From: Dromaius novaehollandiae | Taxonomy: Eukaryota > Chordata > Aves > Casuariiformes > Dromaiidae | Length of the DNA stretch: 64,000 nucleotides | Assembly: GCF_036370855.1 (NCBI RefSeq) | Contig: NC_088099.1 | Coordinates: forward strand, 23,093,501-23,157,500 | Direction: 5' to 3' | Part shown: positions 41,483-54,622 of the stretch, piece by piece | Layout of the letters: every line of letters starts with the position of its first letter | Position numbering within the stretch: the stretch's first letter is position 1 | The notes under the pieces: generated by a model | What the model was told of the DNA's origin: nothing | Seen by the model: the letters and a program-made list of their open reading frames with translations, nothing else | Database searches by the model: none | Position numbers and translations under genes: made by a program

Positions 41483-44400
41483 AAGAGCTTCTTCTAAGAC
41501 AGTGACTTCTTCCAGCTTTTCTTGGGATCTGTGCCTGGATTAGCTCCTTTCCTGATCTGGACACTGCCTTTTTTTCTCATTGTCTGTTGCACACCTGCAC
41601 ACCACTACTGCAAAGCCATTTTGAGTGTGCGTACATATATAAGCTCGCCCTGCCCAGAGCAGCACAGGTCTGGATAAGTTTACTTGCTTAGCCTCTGCGT
41701 CCTACCCGCAAGATACTCCGCAACAATTAAGTCTAGCTTGCTCTTGGTGGATCATCGTGTGAATACGTGGATCAAACATGCTGATCTCTTACAGCACGAG
41801 GGAGAGATTTTCTCCCTTTTAGGACAAAAGGATTCAGCTAAGTTTCAGCCTATAGTGATTTGTAGGCGGTTACCAGAAGTCCAATACTCTGAATAACTAA
41901 TGACAGCTTACTACTTAAAACATGCCCTAGATAGACATATGTTTTTATCTCTCTCCGTGGGTAGAAAGCCAGCTGCCGTTTGCGTTTGGAACAGAGAGGC
42001 CTACATTCCTCCGAAACAGGTCAGCCCTCCCCCAAGTCTGGAACATCCAGTACTAGCAACTGGTGACAGTTCCTGGAAAAATACCCTGAAAACCTGAAGT
42101 CATAGTGGCCCCTGGCTTTTGATAGTCAACAGGAAGATGGAAAGTTCTGTAAAAATGAAATCATATCCAGACCTGAAACAATATGCCTGTTTTGCTTCAA
42201 CATGAACAAAAAAGCTGGATTATTACCCATTCTTGGATGCTTGTGTCCAAGAGGATTTTTGATGGTTCATGTGTGAACCTGTATCTCTTAGCTGACATTC
42301 AGTAGTTTTCTGCATGTTTCTGACATTTGCATTATTGTATGTAATAAGCATATACTCCAGAACAAAATGCACATACTGTGCATCATCACTACTATCATAA
42401 CACCTGTACTACATTAAGGACCTATATAAACAGGACACTGAGCAGTGAAAAAATAGGAATTAGCAAAGTTAGTATTTCATTTTAACGCAAATCAGAGATT
42501 CCTTTGAATGATATTGAGGAATTAATTGTTTTTAATTTCTAAAAACAAGATAGAATAAAATATTTTAGTAGGGAGAACAATCAACTAGTGCAGCCTTTTA
42601 TCTGTGCTTTTTAAATTAAAAAAATAAATTCCAGCATTCTGCCATTGCTGCAAAGCAAGAGTGTCCTTGTTCCTTGCATACATTTTAATTGCTTCATAAA
42701 TATACATGGATATTGGGAATGTATTTACACTTCCATTATGATTTCTGACATTTCAGATTTGGTTTATGCCTGATCCACATTATGAAAAAAAGAAGAAATA
42801 AGGTTTCTCCACACACTTGCATTTCCAGTTCCTTACAGCTACAAGTAAGTGTAGCCTGTGCAGCCACCATAAATACAGGCCAGAGTTTTTAGATGCTCAG
42901 GACAATTAAAGAAATTCCAGGTTTCTGCTTTCTGTCACCATAGGGAAGTCTCAAGAAGCAAAGGAGATAAGGCCTATGGCTGTAAAACACCCAGGTGTGT
43001 TTATATAGATTCTATCACATGCCTTTTATCAGTTTTAATTTTATTTTCCATAATACTCTATTATGTCATGCTTCAGAAATACAGCTAGACATTGGATTGG
43101 GAGATTTTTGTTTTACATAAAATACAGATAAGAGGTCGTTAGCTGTAAGGTGTACAAATCTTAAAACTATCATATTATAAGGTTAGGTGCTACTTAGTAA
43201 ACACCAACCAAAGATGTTTTTCCTTTAAGGAAAGTACTTCTTTGCCCCCTTAGACAAGTCACAAGTTTGGTGTATACATGATCTTTATCTCAAAACCAGA
43301 AACTTTGCAAGATATATATGTTTCAGAAAAAGACTGGTTTTGCTTAGGAGCAAGGAGGAACATAGCCATAAATGGGGCCACTTTCTATCCACCCAGCAAG
43401 AAAAGCCCTGTAGTTTAAACAGAATCCAAAGATATCAAAAATTTGTATATTGAAAGTGTTTTTTCCATGAGCATTGTGAGGCTTTCCAGCATTAAGACAC
43501 TGATGGCTGGGAATTCTGCAGTGGAAGATCTGGTTACTTCTCTCTAGCCCATTTCTTTTCAGTGTCATGAAAAAACTTCTTTTTTTCTTAAATGCTTGAT
43601 GTTACAACTTTCTTGCGAGATACAAGGTTATAAATGCTTTATCTCTTAATACAGACCTTCACAGAATAACTGTCTTATGCTTTTATTCTGTGAAAAGTGA
43701 GGTAGTTTGTATACAAAGTGAGGTTTTTTGATACTACATTGGGTTACCTGTAGCGGAAGCCTATAATCATTTTAGTAGATTACTGGTCATCCTAGAGTAT
43801 TTAAACAACTTTCTCCTAATATTTACTGCTTTTTGGAGTGTTAGTTTTCTAAAAGATTATACTGTTGTAAAGAGCTAAATAAAGTTAGACTAAAATATTA
43901 TTTATGAAGATAATTTTAAGAACTTTACTATTCTATACTTTTACTATACTAAATTGCATATAGGAGTCAGAGGATTTAGGTTTATTTAAACTAGAATCTT
44001 TCAAGAATGAATAGGAATTAAAAGCTAAGAGAAAAATCATAGAAAATGGACTGAAACCTTGAAGATTCTCTAAGAATTTTCCATGATGAAAAACTGAATA
44101 TAACTATCAAATTGAGGAAAATTGCAGCTCTACTTTATATGAACTAGAGGCACCAAGAGACAAACCTGTGGATGCTGACCAACAATCACCAGAGCTGGTT
44201 TCAAAACCAGCCAAGGCTGAATCAGGCAGCTTTCCTCCATGCAGGAGGTAGCAGAAAGAAGGTTATACAAACTTTCTGATATAAGCAAGCAGAACTTTTT
44301 TCTCCCATCTTTCATTTTGCAAAACTTGAGCTCATCCTGTTCGCCTCTGCAAGCATAGGAATGAAAGAGCAAATACGAACAAAGAACAAAACGGTGCCAA

Positions 44401-47400
44401 AGCAGGATCCAGTTCAGTACCGGTTTTGCAATGCCATTATCTCAACAAGAAATTCTGGCCGCTGGTGAGAAAAAATTGTAAAGCACCACTAAGAAGGCAG
44501 ATTTCATTATTCTGTAATTACTTTAGATGACACATAGAGAATTTATAGTAAGTTAAAACATTATCATCTCCTGTAAATACCCGAAAGTGTTCAGCCCACC
44601 TTACAAGACTTCTAAGACAGTAGTATGATCACCCTAAATTCCCTCTGCTGTCAGTGGAGAGAGAGGCGCTGTCAGAGAGCTATGCGGATCTCATACCCGC
44701 CCCCGCCTGTGAACAGCTCGGATGTCTGATATCGCCCAGCATGAGGCTGGGCCTGCGTTCCTGAACAGGATACATGCACCATCAGTGGTAAACAGAGAAA
44801 TAGAATAAATACTACATCCGAATAACAATTTTGTATTTCTCAAGGCAACACCTTAAGCTTTCGTTTGTGTTAACTGCTTTATGTGCTGCTTTATATTTGT
44901 AAGAATTAGCTAGACTATTTTGTTTACCTCTGTTTATTGAAAAGCCATCAGTTGTCCAGCATAAAACCGTGGGAATTTTGTTTTAATTGCAGTGCCCTGC
45001 ACGGCAAAGAGCAGCACACGCCTGAGCAGCAGGAGTCACTGAGCTGTGTCTGCACAGGAGACAGTTGTAAAGCCGCAGTCTGCCCTTCCCTCATCTGCCT
45101 AGGTGCCGCAAGCCTGGTGATAAAACTACTTCTCAATTAATGGGTTGAGTACATATCTTTAACCCCCTCAGGCCTTTACAAGCACACCAGCGGTCTCTGC
45201 AAGTTTTCTTCATGTATAATATCCGCAGGTGGCTGAAAAGTCAAAGGTCAGCAAAATATAGAATTTGGCAGCAGTCAAGCAGAACACAGCATTGAAATTG
45301 AAGTAATGACATAACATACTGATACCAGTCACTACATTTTGAATAGCATACTCAGTTCTAGTTACCATCGATGAAAAGAGATACAGCAGAAATATGGCAG
45401 TTCATAGATAAAACAGAGAATTCAATAAAGCATTAAGAGATTTTCATAGCAGGGAAGAGACTTTTCAGAAATTAAAGGCAACAGTTGAGATATGATAGAA
45501 AAATCTAAAAGAGTAAGTGGTACAAGACAAGTTTGTCAGTCATTTCTATTTGCCATATCATGATACAGGCACATAAAAAATCCAGTTTAATTGAAAGGCA
45601 ACAAACAATATCCCTTGTCAGTATTAACTCAAAATATGACCATAGACCAGCTGTCAGAGGTCCTTCAAGAAGGATCAGTCTTCAGGGCAGAAATAAACCA
45701 ATACGAGACTGTATTTCAGAAGAAAAGACCTGTGAGCGGGTCATGAGATGGTTAGGTAACGGTCAGGTATAGTCTGGGTTGGGTTTATTTGTGGGGAAGA
45801 GTTTTGGGTTTTTTTTTTTAACTTTTCTCCAAATATTCTGATCTTGGACAAAATCACAGGCCACACATTAACCACAGGTTTGATCTTGTATCACTACTAT
45901 GGTGTTCCTGTAAGTATTAAGAGGATACTTGAGAAATCTTTTCATCATTCTTTTGGCAACTATTCTATTTGGTAGTAGCTGAGCAATAGTAACATTGCAG
46001 TTTTCTTTTTTATAAATAAAAGTTTATGCCAGTAACCTAATATTCATGATGCTTAGAGTAGCAAAGTTCTACATACATGTGACAGATGACTTTTTTCAGG
46101 GAAAAGGAAACATTTCATTTCAGTTTCCCCAAGAATTAATCAAATAAACAATGGAGTAAAAAACCCCACCCCACAAAAAAGATTTGACACCATCAATATT
46201 AGTCAGGTTATTGTTACAGCAGTTTAAATACATGCTATTCTCAAGTTTATGAAGAGTTATCCTCAATTTTATGAAGTGTTACCCATAGTACAGGCTTCAT
46301 TTGCAGGCAGACTATTAGATTTTTGGAAGAAAATATGCCTCATATCAGTAAAGGCACTAAGAATTTGCAGTTACATCTATGATTTGACATCCAGATTTCC
46401 TGTCTTATTTAAAGAACTCCTTTAGCTTTGTGCTGGCCAGAAATTTTTCAACATTTCTGCAGAATTTAAAAATCTTTTTTCATCAGAAAATGAACTCAGT
46501 AAAACTGAAATATTCAGAAATCATATGTAAAGTAGACACAATTACTGAGTAGATATTGCATTATCAATATGATAGGTAAAAAAACCATGAAATTTTATTT
46601 GCAGAAAATTGTTAAATTTCATTCTAATTTTGAACAACAGAATTGGAGGGGGGGACATTCCTTCCAGAACTGGATAAAATTTCTAAGTCTCAACTAGCTG
46701 TATACACGCCAGAAGACAGAGCTAGTGTCTCTCTCATTTACTTCCTTTTCGGCTGGTACCAGAACCACGAGATGGCACTGTACCACACTACAGTTTACCC
46801 CGTTTTGCTCATAAATACATTAGGTTTGTCTATCCGCAGAATGACCAAGTTTGAGAATGATGTTTTTCTCTGACATTGTTTAGTGACGAAAAAATGTAGT
46901 TATGATTAGCCTGAATCCGTTCATGAATTCAGACCCATTCAAACAAGTTTGTTTGGAAAGTGTTTTTCCGGGTTGACTCGCGAGACAGACTCACTGTCTG
47001 CCACAGAGCCCATTAGTCCCAGCCGCACGGGCGGAAGGCCGCTGGATGTCCCCAGCATGGCTTTGGACGCTCAGCAGCATGTCCTGGAGGCACAGCATCG
47101 CCCAGGAGCAGAGCCAGTCCTTGGGAAACAGGTCTTAGGCCACCCAGACTCAGCACCTACCTTAGCAAATGGGTTTCACCCTATTCTTGTCATTGCTTCC
47201 CTACCTTTAAAATGAGAGCGCTGCTACCTCTTGACCTACTAGAGAAGCAAATACAGTGATGTGTATATTGAATATAGCAAAATTTATGAGCCAAAAACTG
47301 CCAGAGACACAGCCTCAAAACGAGATGTAGGGGGGCTGCTGGAGTGGCAGAGTTGGAGTAATGAGCCTTCTTACTTCTTCCTCCATCTGCTCATCCATAG

Positions 47401-50400
47401 CTGAAGTTCAGGGCAGGGTGACTCCAAGATGTAAGTTCCTTATCCTCTTCACTTGATGTCTCTTGCCCTAGGTCTTCAGGGGGGGAGAAGTGAAGAGAAG
47501 ATAGAAAGAAGTGAAGGCTGCTCTCCTCCTCTCACAAAGTTTTGATAACATATGAGGAGTGAGAGTCCAAGTGTATAAATCATCTATTCTGGGAAATTCA
47601 ACATTCTTGCCTTGAATTTTGAGAAGTTTGGCAGCAGCCTCAAAGCTAGTCAGAAACGTAGCAACATGTTAAACAGCACTACGTGGCTCCAAAGAACCTG
47701 CCGTCTGAAAACGGTTCAGTGAACCAGTATGAAATGAAATTGCAGATTCAGGCCAGGAGCATCCATCACTTCAGCTCTTCACTGGGTAACATTTTCAGCA
47801 GAAATGCCCTGGCTTTAAGAAGCATAGAGTCTGAATCACCTTTTTTCCTTCTGTTGGGAAGTGTTAGGAGGAGACAAAAAAACTCACACTACCTCAAAGC
47901 CAAACTATACTTGTGTATAATTAAGGAAAACAGCCAACCTCTTTGTCACTTGTCCAACTGGTTTCTCATTAGTAGAACTAAGATCTCAATGTTTAATACA
48001 TTTTTTTTCCAGTTAAATGCCTTGTACCACTGTGTAACAGGTTCAACAGGCATTTCCTTGAGAATATTTATGAATATTGGCTTTCTAAAATCCAAAAGGG
48101 AAGTAGTCTAGATTCCTGGGACCTATGCCAAGAGATTTTAAAATCAGAAAAACAGCACTCCATGATGTGAAAACAGGACTAGAATCCAGAACTCCTGGAA
48201 TTTAATCTAGACTAATGGTTTTCTGGCTGTTCTTTGTGCAAGACGCACTCACTCTTTGCCTTAGTTCACCAGTTTAAGACATGCTGATGTAGTGTTCTGT
48301 GTATGTTGATTAATATTTGTAAGACCGTGACCGTTCTGAAAACCACACAAAAAACAAAATGCCAGGCAACAGCTCATAGTCTGGGCACCAACTGAAAAAT
48401 GACTTGTTCCACAAAAGAGCTCACAAAATACAGCACTGTTTTCTGTGACTAGAGTAGCCTTTTTTGCACTAGCAATGTGCGTCAGCCCTCGCACATTTGG
48501 ACATCAACATTCTGCAGGGCTGAGCTGCCTCTCATACTCTCCTCTCCTTCCTTTTCTCTCCTACAAAATAGGTCCTGTACCTCCTACATGAACAGCTAGC
48601 AATGGCCCCAGTACCAGGAGAGTCTCCATGTCCTGTTTCCATGTAGATGCAGGGTGTTTATGGGTAACCTGTATTTCAAATTTTGTAAGTATTTTCATAG
48701 GTGAACAAGACGTTTCTTATGTAAAACAGATTTTAAAAAGGAAAAAAAAAAAAAGACCCACTGGGAAGAGCATCCAGTAAGGGGTGAATTCCTTCACCTA
48801 GAGAACAACCAGGAAAGATTAGGGATTATTTGCCTTTCCTGGTGCCTTGGCAATAGAAGGGCCACAGTCACAGTTGGATTATTTTGGTGCCTTATTTCAG
48901 CAGCATTTTGGCATCAAAATGACCTTGAAAATGTGAAATCTAGCTGTTTGATCCAAAGTTTGAAGTCTCAAAACTGATTAAATGGCAGTTAATCAGAAGA
49001 ATTCAAATAGAGTTTCAGTGATATTAGCAGCTTTGCAACAGGGTAGGGTTTTTTCCTTTGTGGATACCATTTTTGTAAAGACCAATGTCTATAATCGCCA
49101 CCTCTGCCATTTCACAGGAGATGTTCGAGCCTATAGGCTTTAAAAACAAATTTCTTTTTTTGAAGCACTTCCTGTCTATCATTTCAAGCGACATGAGAGT
49201 CTGTAAATAAAATACTGATTTTTCATTGCCTAATAGTTGGCTTTGCTATCTGCATGCAAAGCCAGGCTGGATTACCTCCACTCGCAATTCCAGCAAGTAA
49301 ATATCTGCAGTTTTCAGTTCAGTACAAGAAATCCTTATGTTCTGTTTCTGAATGTACAACAGCAACAACTGTGCCATTTGTTATTTTTTACCAGTACAAT
49401 GTGTAACTACTCAGGCAGACCAGTTATGGCAGCCTGCCACGCAATCAAGAAAGCAATGACACAGCTACATTGTTATCTCTTATTTCATTTCGTTTCATAC
49501 TGTCGCTATTATCTTGTCTTGGCATTCTGTTGAGCAAAGAGTTTGAAGTCATGAACAACTTGCAATGTCTATATTTTTTAAGAACAGCTTCCTTTTACTG
49601 TATCAAAACATGCCATTTGCTTTTTCTTCCTCAAAACAAAAATACTCACTTCAGCTCTGTGCTGCAGGGAGGATTTATATGAACTATTCTTTTTAGGAGT
49701 GCTGGCAGCTCTTCCTGCCTGTTATCTATGACCAGAAGTGAGCTGGTGTATCAGAATTTTTACAGGAAACCAAATCAGCAAAGGTCACACAGGCAGTGAA
49801 GCAGGATACAGTAAACCACGCTCCATATATACATCCCAGGCTTCCTTTACCCTCTTAAAGCCGAGAACAAAGTGGAGAACAGCAAACGTAGGTGTAAAGA
49901 GAGAAGAAAGCTAAACTATTTCATAAATCATAAAACACAGTTTTCCCTACAAACTTGTCAGTGAAAACGTAAGCAATTGAAAAAGTACGCTGAAGTGCTC
50001 AGGATACCGTGTGCCAAATAAGTCAGGATATTGTCCAAAAAGATTTGCCAATATATCATTAACTTTTATTTGTTTTAATAATTCTCCTAGATATTTAACT
50101 ACTGCACCCAAAGCAGGAGACTTTTATAAGTCTCTTGACATTACAGAATGTGTCTTAATTCTGATTTTGCTTGGAGCTGTGGCTTACTTTATATCTTTTC
50201 TAAAACTCTGGAAAATAGTTTAATTTCTACATAGTTAGCCTTAAAATACTGCTTGATTTACAGACAATTGCAGGTTTACATGGATTAATCCCCTGTACAC
50301 TAAAACATGAATGTGCATGTGGGAGCAAAGTTTTATTATTAAAGATTCCTTTATTTGTACAAAGACTTCTTCCTTCTTCATCTCTCCTGATTGAATCATC

Positions 50401-53400
50401 CACCTCAGACACTAATTTGTCTTTCCCTTCATTTTCTCCACTGTTCTGAAGACCTTGAGACCCTACCTGTATGTCATATGCCGATTCCAGTGAAGCCAGT
50501 GTTTGACAAATCTGGCAGTGAGGCAGTAAGGACATAGCAGAATAAACCCATTTCACCAACAGCTGTTCCTTGCTATTGCTATCCCAAAGTACAATGCAAC
50601 CTGAGAGGACTGATGACCATATCTATTATTTCTACCACAAGTGTCTTCAACAGCTGTCCCTTCTCTTCGTAGCTCGCGACACAGTCCAGTGGTGCACCAC
50701 AGTTCTGCTCTGCAAACCAGAAAGTCATACGTGCAAAAAAATGTTAATGCATAATTAGTACTAAATAGCCCAAATTCCACTAGGGAAGCTCTGGATAACT
50801 AGTCTGGTTTAGCTCAGAAATTCAGGCAAAGTAAAGATCTCTTGGTTATTATGACAGGCTAAATATGCAGTCAAGGTTCATTTTACGGCACAGCAACCTT
50901 TACAATTTTGCATTAGGAGTCACAATTAGTGAAATATCAAAGAATCAGTGAAGTAGAACTTACTATTCATGGAAAATACATGGTGGAAGGGACATCTTTT
51001 TGAATACCTGAATACAGCATCCTCCTATTGAAGGAGATGAATATCCCTTACTAACTTTCTCAAATGAATGCCAGACTCTTTAGGTTTGAGATACTGATCT
51101 TATGTACAATTGATTTTTATTCTTAAAATAAGTTAACCTGAGGCTATCATGCCTCAGTGACTAAGCCCCTTTTTTCAATGGACAGTTTTAAACTTCATGC
51201 CTCAGATGAAAGTAGAAAAACAGAAGAGCCTGATATTCTGGTAAACTCAGTGCACAAGGTAGGCTTAAATATTCCATGAATGTGCAGACAATGCTACCGC
51301 AGTCCTGTAGGATCCCGGAGCTTAGGAGAGAATCATGAAAGAGAGATTTCCTACAGAGTCTGTTGATAAGAGCAGTTCTAAAGCCAACGGGATTTACTGC
51401 TGTGGAACAGGCAGTCGGGCTGCTGATAAAAACCAGGCTGGTGGTGATGAACCAGGGGATCATATGCCTTAATATGGCAGCAGAACCTTCAAAGAATAAA
51501 ATTCCTTATGTGAGAGGCCAAAACTATTTCTTTCCCATGCTGCTGCCTGTATCTGGAGCTGTATTGCAACAGTAGCAATAACACTTTTGCTGTTAGGAAG
51601 GATACAGAAAATTAACTCTGCAGACACCCGTTGTCCAGCATCTAAGACATGCCGGTACTTGTGTAGGCTGACTGTGCAGCGCTGCATTCAGCCTGGAGCA
51701 CTCTCTCAAAATACATGTTGTGGGATCATGCCTTTGACGCTGTCCTTGCATGTGCCAGGAGCCCAGGACATGGAGGTTCCTGCAAGCATGAGTATTTGGG
51801 GGTCTGGATTTTTTGGAAGCCATCCAGGGAAAAAGACTCCTGTGTTTATAGCTACTCTTAAGTGAGTTATCCTCTTAGCAGGGAATGTGGAGCTTATTCT
51901 GCTTTTTATCAGAAAACTATGAACTGAAAACAGATCTGGTCACAGAGCTGCTACTTATTTGGTTAAATCTCTAACTCTAATGTCTTCCAGAAAAATGGAG
52001 AGGAGAGTTCCAAGATTATAATCTGAACACAGTCAACACCTGGAGACTAGGTGGAGACAGGAGAGACTAGAGGGCAACAAAAGGCTAAATGGGGTACCTG
52101 ACATTGCCAGGTACAAATTCCAATAGCTAACAGCTATCATTGCCATATCAAGACAGTTACTTCAGCACATGATAAGCCTGTTTAAACAAGGCAATCCTCT
52201 TTGAACATGGAGGATGGAGTAGGAGGGCTGTTTATAATGTACCCAATACTGTTCTGAAGTGTTTTAAAAAGAAAAGTTGGTAAAGAAAACAGTCAGGAGC
52301 AAAGCAAGTGACCACAGACCGCAATGATGGCAGCAAGATTCCTGGCAGATCACACGAGTATTTTGTAGCGGATCTTCAATGGTGAACCATTATTCCCAGA
52401 TCCTGAGAGGAGCTGTGCACCATGGAAGTGGCTGAACACTGAAAGACTTACTGGGATGTGTGACCATGAAAGCTGGGATTTGTTGGGATAAAAATGAAAG
52501 AATAAACATACACAGGAGCAGGAGATTGGACATGAAATAAAAAATCAAGAACAATGTATTTATGTGTGCAGTAAATTTACTGATTTATTTGAAAACAATC
52601 CAATACAAATAGAAGAGGGAAAGGACTCACTTTTTCCACCTAATGCCTAAAAAAAGTTTTGGTGAAAGACAGACTTGTTAAATATAGTATTTTGAAGATC
52701 AGGATGGATACTCCCAAACAGCATTACAAATGTGCTGTACTTGGACACCATTGCTGACTTCAGCTAAAATAGAATTACAGTCATAAAATAGGGACTTGCC
52801 TTTATTTAAACATGATTTTTTAAAAATCATTGAAATAAACTAAAATAATAGAGAAACATGAGGAAGGAACAGATTAATAAAACAGATACCCTGACAAAAA
52901 TACAGAGATGTACTGCTTTATACTTAAGTGGAAGCTCTTACAGGGCCTATTACAAATTCCACTTCTCACTAGCATAGGGTAATTAGGCAGACTGACATTT
53001 CTGTCAGAATATTGTCTTCACCAGTGCACAAAACTTTAAAACATAACGACTTTCAAGGAAAGCACTTACTTTCAAACAGTTATATCAATTTTATTTGCAG
53101 TACCCACGTGGTACAATTAAAATAACTAGAATAGTCCCCTCCTGAATAAAATATGAGAGATAAATGAAAAGCTAATTGTGAGATTTTGGTTCCTATCTAT
53201 AGAATTGTTTCATAATAGAACATTTTTCTAGCAGTTTAGTTTCAAAGATGAGGCAGGATTTGTCAAAGAGAATAGTCCCAGGAACACTGATTTACCTCCC
53301 CCCCCCCCTTTTTTTGAAAAAAGTTTAGAGTCTTCATCTAACTGCTCTAAATAAAGTGCAACTGTTCAATAATGCTTAAAAAGTTAGTATTTCTATTTGT

Positions 53401-54444
53401 AATGGTTTAGAATTTGTATGCTCATGTTCAGTCACTGTATAATAACGAAAACATTTTATTTTCAAAGAAAACCATGCTATTCTGGACCTATAACCCTGGC
53501 CAGAAGCTGTTTTTTTGTATCATTTTATGGCAGCTTTAGATGTATTTTTTCAGGAATTCGCAGAAACAAGCTATGCTCTTGAAGGGCATGCTTTCACTTT
53601 GGAAGATATAAACTAGAGTTTCAACCAACCTGAAAATCTAGACACAAACTTTGATAAATGCAGGGTTAGAATAGTTTACTCTCACACAATTAGCAATCAG
53701 CTTTATCCTATACTTCCCCTGCCTCCACATCATATGACATCCTTAGTGACAACCTAGAATTCAAGGAAGGCACCAAGTAACGATGAAAGCGCTTGCCTTC
53801 TGGTAACAAAGCTACAAAAACTGCTTAACTGCATGTTCACATGAAATGCTGAAATCATCTTTGGGATGGTGTAAGCACAACCAGGTTCTTAAAAGCAACA
53901 CAATATATGATAAACAAAAGCTTATGATTGGCTTGGTGTGCCACTCTGAATACTGTAATGGATAAATGGGACACAACTATCAGCTTGTACAGTTAAACCA
54001 CTTGAAACTAAACTTAGGTCCCCAAGAACAGAGACGCTCATTTCCTGGGTTGAAGACCTGGGCAATTCCCTCGGAAAGCTTCACCATGGATGAACAAAAA
54101 AAGCACTTACTGTCATGAATCAGAAAATGATGATTCAAAGCTAATGGCAAATTGTGTGTGAAGAATATATTGTAGGCTAAAGCAACATTACAGAGGCTTG
54201 AAAAATATGAAGCCCAATTATTGTAGCTGCGTAACTGAACGAACGGTTAGCCAGAGAGATAGTATTTCATACACTGCAGAGCAGGACTGTCTGCACTCCA
54301 GAAAACAAACTTAAGGCCTACAGAAGACACTTTTATTATTGTGAAAGGACAGTCTGCAGAGAGGAAATATCCAAATATAAAAGTATATATAACATGAACT
54401 AAACTTAAAGTATGCTAATTGTTGGTATTTGTGGACATGTTTAC
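41483..54444. other. Intergenic region between STAM and MRC1
   Basis: About 13 kb without a recognisable gene. GC-rich patches lie at about 44640-44770 and 46965-47200. An open frame at 47683-48111 (plus) and a charged one at 50227-50559 (minus) show no known domain. Homopolymer C11-T7 lies at 53298-53315. Confidence 0.6.
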
Positions 54445-54622
54445 CGTATGGATCAAGTATGAAAAAGCACACAATGTAAGGCATAACCATTAGGAAACAG
54501 ATGGCAGACAGAACTGGTTGAATATATATAAAGGAGAGCTGTGGCTTGGATTCTTTGTATTCCTGCCGGTGAATTACAGGATCCTGCTGAAAGCTGTTCA
54601 GCTCTGCACTGTTTACAAGCAT
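54445..54622 (-). other. Unassigned exon-like open segment with one membrane span
   Basis: From the ATG at 54622 the frame runs 59 codons to a possible donor (TACG then GTAAAC at 54444). It gives a polar, charged N-terminus (for example HRQEYKESKPQ) followed by a clean hydrophobic span at about residues 31-56 (FIYIQPVLSAICFLMVMPYI and onward). A possible acceptor, TTGTAAACAG, lies just inside the ATG as an alternative exon start. An in-frame stop lies seven codons upstream of the ATG. I do not recognise the protein and found no phase-compatible partner exon. It may be chance, a remnant, or an exon of an unannotated gene. Confidence 0.2.

Noticed and set aside
47683-48111. 142-codon plus-strand open frame in the intergenic region
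   Set aside because: No known motif; the start lacks promoter context and the frame crosses a T-rich run. Could be repeat-derived but not shown.
48130-48260. Possible ancient MIR-like SINE (CCAGAACTCCTGG region)
   Set aside because: Similarity is limited to a short common-looking stretch; I cannot support a family call without a repeat library.
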